From the NCBI GenBank assembly GCA_023525975.1, contig CM042038.1, positions 7,689,272 to 7,753,271 on the forward strand: DNA of 64,000 nt. The letters run 5' to 3'. Positions 45,116 to 55,812 of the stretch are shown one piece after another. The stretch's first letter is position 1. Each line of letters begins with the position of its first letter. The translations under genes were made by a program, and so were the position numbers. Below the pieces are notes generated by a model. The model made no database searches and was not told the origin of the DNA. It saw only the letters and a program-made list of their open reading frames with translations. The DNA is from Smallanthus sonchifolius. Taxonomy: Eukaryota; Streptophyta; Magnoliopsida; Asterales; Asteraceae.

Positions 45116-48100
45116 TCATAGATTGTTTAACTCGACCTCATCTTCCATAACCTTGCTCCTGTACTCGTATCTAGAAGCCACAACAACAAAATACATCATG
45201 TTTGCAACTCCAAGTCCAGCTATCACATAATAATAATAATCAACCCTTCCTGCATTAATATTACCAGTTAACCAATCAGGCCGCCCATGTTTTCCAGTAA
45301 CCTTATGAACAACCATCACCAATGCACTACTAACATAATTAGCCAATCCAAACACCACAAACAACATCGCATTCGCAAAACTTTTCATCTTTTCAGGGAA
45401 CTCCTTATAGCAAAACTCGATTTGTCCAATAATATTAAACGCCTCCGCGAACCCCATCAGGATAAGCTGTGGGGCGAGCCATATGACCGATAAGGGTGCA
45501 ACCCCGTCGGGTTGGTTGTGGTTCAAAGCCGAATCGCGTCTCATTTTCTCGACTATTGCCGCAACTACCATCGATAAAATGGAGAAAACGATGCCGATAC
45601 CAATCCTTTGGAGGAGTGTGATCCCGGTTTCAACTTTTGTGATTCTTCTAAGCGATGGGACGAGGATGCGGTCGTAGAATGGGAGCCATAAGCCGATGGT
45701 GATCATGGAGAAGACCGTAAGCGAGCCGGGTGGGATTTGGAAATGTGGACCGAGGTGTCGGTTCATTTTTAGAGCTTGTGATATGGTGAAAGTGCCTTGT
45801 TGAACTATAGCCACCAAGCAAATGATTCCGGAAGCTAAAATGGGGATTACTTTTATTAGGGTTTTTACTTCTTCGATTTGTTGTATGCTTGCTAATTTCC
45901 ATGGACTGATTCTAGACCCATCCGGGTTAATTTCACCATCCAATATAATACCACCTTTATTCAGAAACCTGAATTAATATATATTAACATTGTAAATATA
46001 TATGTATTTATATTGCTGTTAACAAGAAAACTGAGGGAAAAAATTTTACTACCGTTTCTAATCGAAATGGTAGTAAAATTAGCAACCAAAACTGAAATAG
46101 TCGTAAAACAGTCGCAAGTTTTGGGACCGTTTAGATTCGGCCTCAAAATGATCATAAAATTAAAAAAAACGCAGTTAATTAAAATTAAATTATATATATA
46201 GTCTTAATTGGTCGCAAAAATTTGAAAAAAAAATAACTTACAAGAAAATTTGGTTGTAAAACGGTTGCAAAATTTTGATCGCAAAACGGTTTAAAAATGT
46301 GAAAACGAATTAATCAAAATAAAAAATAAATTCCGTCTCTAAACAGTCGGCAGATTCTTGTCGTAAAATAGCGGTCTCTGAATCTGGTTGCAAAATAACC
46401 ATCGGTCACAAAAGAGTTGCAAAATAAGATTACCAATTATGCCACCGCATTTTCGGTCGCAAGATGGTCGCAAAATACCATCCGTGACTGAAAATGTAGT
46501 TGCAAATGCCGAGTTTTCTAACAGTAGCGTATGGTAATTCGTTTAAATGCAAGAACCAACCAACAATATAATTAAATTACCTGAACTGATCAGTTAAAGG
46601 CAGCTGATCGTATGTTCCTTTCGGGTCATAAAACGTCACCTCGATGCCAATCTCGTTGGGTTTAGGAAGCTTGAGTTTGCGTTTCTTGTAAGCGACGAAG
46701 AAAGCTTGTATAATCCCGGAGAAGACGCTGCCCTCGGGTTTGACGTAAACATACAACTTAGCACCCACAAAGAACAACACAATGGAGCAGACCATAAGGA
46801 TGGCTGGGATGCCAAATCCCAAAACCCAACTAACCGAGTCTTGGATGTAGACCACAAGTGTCAAGGCAATGAGCAAAACAATAGTGAAGGTTGTGTAGTA
46901 CCAATTGAAGAAGCTATTGATGCCTTTTCTGCCTTCATCTGTGGTTGGGTCAAATTGGTCCACACCAAAGGGGAGACTGCATGGTCTGATTCCACCTGAC
47001 CCTATGGACAACAAACCCAAGGCTAGGACCAACACAACCATGTGGATAGTGGTTGGACCCTCACACTGGTTCAGGTGGGATTGTTCAGGGGTGCATGAAG
47101 CTGGGTGTAATGCTGGTATTGCCACAATTAGGGTCAAGGTCAGCATTCCCTGTATCAAATTAATTCGTTACAAAATAGAGTTAATATCATATAATGAAAA
47201 TTACCCCTAAACCGCCACAAATCCCCAATAAACGCCCCAACAAATTACCCCTAAAACGCCCCAATAAATGGATGGATTTTTTGATGCGGTATATTTTGAG
47301 GCGTTTACCATAACCACCGCCTTTAAACGATTTTGTACTAGTGAATTAATTTCAAATAATGCTAATTAAAGAACAAGTTATTACGATAAGTTCAGCATTA
47401 TGTAGGCATTATGCGTGATTCGTGTATCTGTAATTACATGGATTCTCTGATAAGTGCGTAAGAATTTGCTTTCAAATTAAATTATTTCCGTGTTATACAG
47501 AGTTCAATAGGATAAGAATAAAAGATTTTCAAGAATGAATATGTAAATATGTTATTATTTTTGTCTGTGTGATACTAACAAAAAAACTTGTACATATAAG
47601 GGTGAAACATTATGACGGTTGGTTGATAACCGTCATAACCGTCAACCGTTTGGAAAGTAACTATTGTTTCAATTAATCCAGATGAATAAATCTACTCCGG
47701 ATGAACAAATCTACTTCGAAAGAATAAGTCTACCCCGGATGAGTAAATCTACTCTGGAGGAACAAATCTACCCCAGATTAACAAGTTAGTCCGGATGACT
47801 AACTTTAATAGTTTTCAACTTCCAAATCAATTTTTCAATGCATAACACCCACCAAGGGCTTCCGCCCTGGGACCTTGCTCCCAGACCCTCGTTCAGTGAG
47901 TTTCGCCCTCTTGATACAACACGGTATCTTAGCACCAGAAATCATAAGGTCATCAAACAAGCGTGCATTCCACACTTACCAACTTGTTTGATATTTCATT
48001 ATAACTTTTCATTTGGTAATTAAATAACCCAAATATTCAAAATCGCTAGATGACAATTAAATCACTAACATATTCATTAAGAAAATACGGTATGTTATAA

Positions 48101-51100
48101 AAAATAATTATAATAGGTACCTAATAAACCTTCTTACTAATGATGGTTGAAGTGAGATCGGACCGGACCGGACCAAAGACCGGAAAGCAACAAGTCTGGG
48201 TCGGTCGGTCCCAACTCAATTTAGGTTTATTCAGTCGGTTCACATGTGAGGTCGTTTAGAGCCGCTATCAATGTCAACCAACACAAACTGTAGTCCGGAA
48301 AGGGGAACGCAGACTTAGGGTGGAAGGGTTCGAGCTCGGGTTCGGCGTCGGGTGGGTTCACATGATCACCGTTGCAACCCAGTCGGGTTGTGTTATCCCG
48401 GGTTCATGAAGCCGTGAACATTGCTATGAGGGAAGCAGGTGCATGGTTTCAGTTTTGACTTTGGTTAATATTTTTATTAATCTTACTACTCTAATAAGTG
48501 AAAATCTATTCAGGACACGTGTCACTCTCTGGGTACTTCTTATCTTTAGTTTCCCGCCTCTCTCTCCTATTAAATATTAGATTTTCTATTTCTCGTTAAA
48601 TAATAATCTTTATATTAATAAATCTAATTACAAATACTTATTATTTAATTATAAATAGTTATTATATCATCAATCAAATGAACTTAAAATGAACTAACAT
48701 TTATCAATTAAATTAAAAAATTAATACTCAGTTGAGAAAAAATGTTTTAAAAACTAACTTAACAAACCTTATAATTGTCACGACAAATTACATTTTTTAA
48801 AAACATATTTTGACAAATGTGTTCGTTAACAAATTGCATAATATTTTATTCAACCGATGTAATATACTGGTTTATTCAACCCGTGTATTACACGGGTTTT
48901 TAAAAATATAAAATTTTTATTACTAAATATATAATATTTTATTTACTTAACTCGTGTAATACACGAGATTTTAATCTAGTTCTTTATATATAACTTAGAG
49001 TTAAATACGGTAATAATTATTTTAGTTCAAAAGTTTAAATTTAACTTTTTTAATCCAATAATTTTATTTCTGTTTCAATCAACTCCACTCATTTAACCTC
49101 ATCCAATTTTTCTATTAAGTTGTTGTGTAAAGACGTAAATACCCTAGACTGAAATTGTAATAATTCCATTAATTTTCATCTGATTTGGTTAGAAGTTGAA
49201 GATTCAAAATGGGTTCTTGGTTCTCGTCTGATTTGGGTTAGAAATTAGCCGTCGACCTAGGTTTGATTGCGAGTTGGAAGTAATCGATCTGGTAATAAGT
49301 TTTTGATTTTATAAGGATAGAGAAACTAGGGTGGAGAGAGAGTAGAAAGAGAGAATGAGTTCGATGAATTTATTTTATTTTTTAATAATAGGAGTATTTT
49401 GATGTTTTAATAAAGAGTTAACATAAATTTTGAATGGTGTTAATGAACTGGACTGTAATTGATAAGAAAATAAAAATATTGGACTAATAAATTCAAATTA
49501 TAACTAATGGACTAAAATAGTTATTTGAGTCAAATCATAAGGAATAAAATCGTATTTAACTCTATAACTTAATAGACTTTGGTTCGTAGATTGTTTAAGA
49601 AGGAACTGGAATGTTTCTCAGAAATTGGAATTTGAGGGAATTGGAATGTTTTTATTGGCGAACATCTGTGCCACCTAAAGTAATCTGATCTGAACTTATC
49701 CGGATGAAGATCTCAGTTGTTGAACTACCGGGTGTCCCTCTTACCACAGTGAATCATTCTCAACATACGGGGGTGAAGATGCATTGTCTTTCGGCTGTGA
49801 GCAAGTATGAGATTGCGAGCATGCACGGGGACGTGCATGAAATGGTGGTAGGAGTGTCACGGACCAAATATTTGAAAATCGTTTTGCTATGTTTGTGCTT
49901 AAACGCTTAGGTTTGCTGGCCAGTCCGAACATCACCGGGCACGACCTCAGTGGGATAGACGCTGTGAACATGCATAGGTGTGTTTGCACACCGAACGCAT
50001 CATTGGTCGCAGGGTGTTGTCGCTCGCTTAATGAGTCCGAGGCAGGACGAAACCAGTAAACCCTAATTATAAGAGGGACGAATTGACTTGCCCTGGAGCA
50101 ATCCAAGGCGCCACACAGAACCTCAAGAGATGATCCCGTGGCATTAGAATGTAAATGGTCTCCGGAGCCAAACGTAAATGGTACCTTGGCAGGCTTGGCT
50201 TAAAAGGTTAGCTAGGGTTTATCATTCTATTTTGGTTTGAAAACCAAATATTGTGGAAGGTGGTAGGGTCTTCATATTTATGTGAAGCAACTGTCCATCA
50301 TATTATTGAATGCCACCTAAGTCACTGACAAGCTTGTTTAACTAAAACAATAGCAAGCATTTAATATTTCATTACGTAACGAGCCGAGACGTCCTTCGAT
50401 TGAGTATGAACATGATTCTTATTTTGATAAAGATTGATACATATTATTTATATAACAGTATTATTACTAATATAATACTATAAAAGTCTATGGAACCGTT
50501 TTAATAATACTATAGAAGTCTATGCAGAAACTAAAAGCAATTGTTTCACATGTAACACGATGTTCGAAGTTATATATATAGACATATATGTATATGTGGT
50601 TGGATTCACGAAGAAAACTACTTCTCATAAAAAAACTAGTAAATTTTTCACAGGAAATTTTAAATATTAATAACTTTTTCATACATTACTATTATTATTT
50701 TAATTACACCAATAAATTAATCATATTTTTATTTTTATATGAGTATAATATTGTTATATTAAAAGCAAAAAAAATAACGTATTGGAACTTATTTGATATT
50801 GTATATATGCAGTATGATGATAATGTGTATATGCAGTGTGTGCAATATCATGATGATAATGCATATATTTAGTATCAAATACAGCTGATACGTTAATTTT
50901 TTTTAATATAACAACATTATATTAAAATTAAAAATAAAAATAAAAAATACTTAATTTTATGGGGTACTTGTTTAAAAATATTGATAATGCATGAAAATGT
51001 TATTGATGCTTAAAAATTGGGGGGAGAAATATTTTGTTTTCTCACCAAAAAGTCATATATACACACACATATAGGGTTGGGTTCATAAAAAACTCATTTT

Positions 51101-52905
51101 TATGAGAAAACCAAACCCTTCTCCCCTTAATTTTTAAACCTTAATAAAATTTTCATACGTTATATTATTTTTTTTAAATTATACCAATAAATTAAACATT
51201 TTTTATCTTTAATTTGAGTATAATATTGCTATAAATAAATAAAAAAACTAACGCGGTAGACTTTTTCGATACTATATATATGTAGTATATATCATTATAC
51301 TGCATGATGGTATTACATATTTGTATGATGATACTGCATATATGTAGTGTATGCAATATGATAATACTGCATATATGTCTACATATATACAATATCAACA
51401 TACTATATATATGTAGTATCGAATAAACTCGACTCGTTAATAAAGTTTCTTTTTAATGTATCAATATTATATTCAAATTAAAGATAAAAAATGCTTGATT
51501 TTATGGTGTAATTTTAAAAAAATTATAACATATGAAAAAGTTATTAATGTTTTAAAATTAAGGGAGGAATAGTTTTTTAGTTTTACTGAGGAAACTAAAT
51601 TCAACCAATGATAACTTTTCATTCCATTTTCTTTTTTTATTTTATTACAAGGGTGTTATAGTAATTTGCTTAAACAACTAAAATGATAAAAAAAAAATCT
51701 AGGAAGAAATCTCAGTTACAAAATCATTGTGTTTTCTAGCTGAGATTCACGCGTTGACATTTTGGTAAATAATTGCAAATTAGAAACCATCATGGAGGGT
51801 ATAATGGGAATAACCAAGCAAAAAACCTGCATATGAGAGTCACATGTCATTTTCCTCAATTTTTTTAAACGTTAATAATTTTTTTATACGACAATATCTT
51901 TTTAACAGTTATACCATAAAATTGAGCGTTTTTTATCTTTAAAATAAGTATGGTTTGGCTATAGTTTCTTTTAAATAATTTTATTTTAAAAATACTTGAA
52001 CTGTGAGTTTCAACATGACGTCTTAGTTTTGGCCGCCTAGTAACACATGGAGTTTTAGCTTATTTCAACATGAAGTTTTACGCCGGGCATAACGTTTTAC
52101 ACCTAAGCATTGTGTTTTAGATCTGGGTGTCCAGTAACACATGAAGTTTTAGATTTTTTTTCAACATGACATTTTATATTCTGGTCATAGTGTTTTACGC
52201 TTGGACATGACGTTTTACACGTGTGTTTCTATGGCTCGCGGAGCTTTTATCTTTTGGACGCATTTACCTTGTTTCCTTTGGCCACGTGTCGCACCCTGGT
52301 AAGAAAAAACAACAGAACCCCCACCCCATTTGTCCCTCGCTAGAAAACGTGCGAGAATTGAGTCCACGTGTCACTCATCCACCTTGTTATATATTATCTA
52401 TGTAAATGTAAATTGTAGAGGGAGATGAAGACAAATGAACTTACGAGTAGAGAAGAAAATGAAGAGAAAGCAATGACCCAAAACTTTCCAACAATGGCGT
52501 CGGAGATGTAGGCGCCGATGAGAGGTGTAAAATTGCCTACTCCAGACCAAATATAGATGAGATAAGAGGATGATACTTGATTCATATGAAAGATCCTCAT
52601 TAAAAACACTGTAAAGTTTGCTAGCAACCCAAAGCTTGCCAATCTCTCAAATGACTCCATTCCTATACACATACATACATGCATATCTAATTATACATTA
52701 TTTATTTTTGTAACCTTATGTCCCCTTCAAAACATATTAAGGAACAAGAGAATACGAAACACAACCCAGTACAAGAGACTCACAAAATCAGATACAAATG
52801 AGTAACTTATGATTAACATGTTTTGTTACCTAGTACATACGGCATGGACTTCCAACCACCAGGCTTTGGTTGGGCGGAGTGGTGGTCATTGGTTTTCTGC
52901 GGCAT
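45116..52905 (-). CDS. NPF (NRT1/PTR) family proton-coupled transporter, NPF2-like
   Basis: Four exons: 52830-52905, 52445-52662, 46581-47149 and 45116-45968. They sum to 1716 bp and 571 aa. The 218-bp second exon is as I recall for this family. Domain signs are GGWKSMPYVLG, the proton-coupling ESFER motif (about 28-32), NFTPLIGAYISDA in the N-terminal half, FNWYYTTFT in the middle, and the C-terminal half with IWLAPQLILMGFAEAFN and EFPEKMKSFANAM. Twelve membrane helices are expected at the plasma membrane or tonoplast. NPF proteins move nitrate, peptides, hormones or glucosinolate-type substrates; the C-terminus (NINAGRVDYYYYV) suggests subfamily 2, but the substrate cannot be read. Intron 2 (47150-52444, 5295 bp) is unusually long and repeat-filled. 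All splice sites are GT-AG and frame is kept. Confidence 0.92.
45969..46580. repeat. NPF intron 3 filled with GTCGCAAAA-type repeats
   Basis: At least a dozen scattered direct and degenerate copies of GGTCGCAAAA / GTTGCAAAAT / GTCGTAAAA. Such dense short motifs resemble subterminal repeats of CACTA-type or related DNA transposons. Ends were not defined. Confidence 0.6.
47160..47346. mobile_element. CACTA-like terminal fragment in NPF intron 2
   Basis: Ends TTTTGTACTAGTG near 47341, the reverse complement of CACTAGTACAAAA, with repeated ACGCCCCAA / AAACGCCCCAATAA blocks inside. The opposite terminus is not present, so it is a fragment. Confidence 0.5.
47440..47830. repeat. LTR-type dispersed repeat, partner of 3130-3420
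   Basis: Shares TTATGACGGTT, CAAGAATGAATATGT and AATCTACTCCGGATGA with the copy near 3130-3420. It also has an internal run of about six GAxxAAxTCTACxCCxG units. Confidence 0.65.
48481..48979 (+). mobile_element. Non-autonomous Helitron
   Basis: Starts TCTTACTACTCTAATAAG after an A (48480). It ends with hairpin CTCGTGTAATACACGAG (48951-48967), nine bases later CTAG (48976-48979), followed by T. TC start, 3' hairpin, CTRR end and A|T insertion are the Helitron hallmarks. A second, similar hairpin CCCGTGTATTACACGGG lies at about 48885-48901. 499 bp, non-coding. It carries a G-box at 48516-48523. Confidence 0.85.
49690..50215. other. GC-richer unrecognised segment in NPF intron 2, possibly organelle-derived
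   Basis: Base composition changes sharply from the AT-rich intron. A plus-strand stretch from about 49858 reads FENRFAMFVLKRLGLLASPN and continues open for about 65 codons without an ATG; a minus-strand frame of 121 codons overlaps it. Neither is recognised. The wording suggests a transferred organelle fragment, but this is a guess. Confidence 0.3.
50590..51050. mobile_element. Foldback (long inverted repeat) element A
   Basis: The left arm (from about 50600; AATAACTTTTTCATAC, TGAGTATAATATTGTTATAT) is repeated in reverse complement in the right arm (to about 51045). AT-rich, no coding. Confidence 0.6.
51070..51610. mobile_element. Foldback (long inverted repeat) element B
   Basis: Arms of about 200 bp: left 51073-51285 (TTTTTATCTTTAATTTGAGT) and right 51420-51605 (CAAATTAAAGATAAAAAATG) are reverse complements with moderate divergence. 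A spacer rich in ATATGTAGTAT sits between. Related to element A; a third partial left arm lies at 51850-52000. Confidence 0.7.
52005..52230. repeat. Degenerate ~20-24 bp tandem repeat
   Basis: About nine or ten units share ACATGACGTTTTACxxxxGG, for example ACATGAAGTTTTACGCCGGG, CATAACGTTTTACACCTAAG and CATAGTGTTTTACGCTTGGA. Non-coding, in NPF intron 2. Confidence 0.7.
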
Positions 52906-55812
52906 ATTTCTACAGAAGTATAGTTCTGTAAGCAGCCTTGCTCTTCGCCGCTTATTTATGGAGGCAAGGACATGATAAGAGTGTTAGGTCAACGATATGA
53001 TTGAAGATTGATTAAGGGAGGAGCTTGTTTGTCTTCACAACTTAATTAGAAGTTGGACCACTTGAACCAGCTAGTATGATATTTTTTACATTTATGAACC
53101 ACTTCTGATACATATGTACGTGTATGTTGCACGTGATTAATAATATGCATTATTTGTACATGTCGGCTTTAAAAGTTTGTATTTTCTGGATAAAGGTTTG
53201 TACGTGTAAGTCTTTTGAATCGTGTACTAGTTACTTTCAGATTAAATTATTTTTTATGATAAAAGGGCACGTCATGGTTAAATGAAACCAGTGAAGTGCC
53301 TACGGAACCTCATAGGTAAATTTGGGCATCGAGGTTAAGTATAATAGTACATTAAGGTTAAAAAGGTAACCTAGTATGGGTACGTCGAGTCCCATTAAAC
53401 GTCTGAGCAATAGGTTTTGTAATATCCAAAATTTCCAAACGCACTTTTATTTAATTGGGTGATGTCAAATAGTTAACCTTGAAGAAAATTAAAAAAATTC
53501 ATAGTCGTACAATATAGAATGCAAAACATGACCCAAAGTTATATGAATTTAAAAAGTTACATTGAACCCTTCCAAAATATGCTATCTGTGATTTAATCCA
53601 CTTGATGGTCAATACTTAAAGGACGTAAATCGTAATTTAATAATCATAAAGGACAAAATCTGATGGACGTTAGTTTAAAGGATGAAGCATGCAAACATCT
53701 AAATATAAAGGATAAAATCTGTAATTTTCTTAATTAAAGGACACAAAGAGAAATTTGGTTAATACTTAAAGGATGTAAATCGTAATTTATTTAATTAATT
53801 ACTATGTTAGGAAGATAAATAAAAATTTCATCAAATTCAGCCAAAAACACCTGAGAGTTTTTAAAAATTTCATCAAATTCAGCCAAAAACACCTGAGAGT
53901 TTTTTTTTTTTTTTTTTTAAATTTGGATTCCCTTAATCTGTTTAACATATTTATAACATAATTTGGTCCTCTTATAGTCTTATAACTTATTTAATCAACT
54001 CAATGCAAACATTCACGATTTGACCTAATTAGTGAAAATCTCGTTGACTATAAATCACTTGGGTTTTCTTTGTAAAGCATATATTACTAGGCAAATAAGA
54101 AGTTGATAGAGATTTCCGCATAGAGAAAGTTAGTGTGAAACTAATGCTTGACTTAACACCCGTATTTGTGCAATGTCCAAGAGGGGTCAGATCGCTTCAC
54201 AATCTGATGTACGTAGTCTTACTCTACAGTTTGTGTAAGAGCCTTTTTTTACAGCTTGAACCCATGAAGTCAAGATTACAAGACAACAACCTTTATGAAA
54301 AAGTTGTGGGAAAAAATAGGCACATCCTACCGGTCAACTATATGATATCTTATTTATCACGCTCATATCAATTTCATAAAGAAAAAATTATAGCATTTAA
54401 ATTCTTTCTTAGTATAATAAAATTACCATTACGTTTAAAAAATACGTAAAATTGATAATATACTGATCGACTTCATTTATAGAGAGTCGGGACCCTTTCG
54501 TAAAAAAAAATATTTTTATGTTTAACATCCTAACACATGCGAATATGACGACACATTTTTTGTATATGAATTCTGAAAGATACACAATCATACATATTAG
54601 AGTTGAAGTGAGTTATAAACTCTTCTAAGTATACTCTTCTTATCAAAACCGAAAATTACATAAAGTTAAACTTAAAAGTTGATGGACTTAAGTATGAGAG
54701 CATGGCCTTAGGTTATTCTTTTTAAAGTCAGCCACCATCTAGTGACAATAAGCCGCCTATTTTGATAAGGTCTATTTTCTCTGTGTGTTTGGACCTTTGG
54801 TTGCGAAGACTTCTTAATTGATTGAACCTACACAGAAACCTTGTTGGACCACATTAAATTTGTAGTTGAATTTGTGGATTAGTCGACTGATTGAGCCTTT
54901 TTTTCAAACAACTGTCACACGGTTGATGCGACCATTTTTAACCTATCATTAGGGATGAGAAAAAAGAAAAACACCTAAAATATAAAACATTCAGAAGCGA
55001 GCATTCGGATATAAAACCGATCATGTGATAAATTTAAAATTTTTCATGAGTATCAGAAAAGTATAGAATTAGGTGATACTGAACCGTTTACCTAAGAGTC
55101 TGAGACCATATAATCATATACTTGAACCGTATATCTACTAAAAAAATTTAATTTTCTTTTTACCCTTAGTATTGCTTTAATTAGTAGCCTAATTATGTGA
55201 AAAATTAATTTTTCTTTAGGATATGTATTTGATGATGCTATTTATATTTTGTATGTTGTATGTAATTTATTTTATTTTTATTTGTTGTAATTGTTATGAA
55301 CATAAAATTATATAAAGTTAAAATGGTAAGAAAAGAAATGTAATTGAAAATCTTAACGGATTTTTTTTAACAAACTAACAGGTATACTCGACACCCACGG
55401 GTATACCCAATCCCCGACAAATATTCAAAGGGTATTGACCGGGTATGGGACATGGTTTTACAATTTTGTGCATGGGACACAGTCTTACAATCAGGTATTG
55501 TACTAGACTGAGCCCATCCCATTGTAATCCCTACCCACCCTAGGCTAGCACTTAACCCTTCCCTTCATTTTCTCATTACTAGTCTTTCAATTATTTCGAA
55601 AATTACATACTTGATTGAAAAATTAGAATTCGTAATAGTTCTGAATTGAAGTGTGAAAACTAGTTACGATGGTTTGAAAAAGAAACAAATAAGATAAGAT
55701 GAATATATTTCCATCACAACACAAATTGTGTTGATTGACTAATACTCTCATAAAAGAATATATGAATGTGTTTAGTTAGTAGAGAATCAAAACTGTACAC
55801 AACAACATGCAG
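52906..55812. other. Intergenic DNA between NPF and PTST genes
   Basis: No gene supported. A 42-bp unit beginning AAAAATTTCATCAAATTCAG occurs twice in tandem at 53821 and 53863, followed by a T-run. 55140-55560 has GGTATACCC-type words typical of a decayed MITE. The NPF promoter should lie just right of 52905; no clear TATA box was picked out. Confidence 0.4.

Noticed and set aside
49741..50106. A 121-aa minus-strand gene
   Set aside because: No recognisable domain, lies inside an intron, and overlaps a similarly open plus-strand stretch; better treated as foreign DNA of unknown origin.
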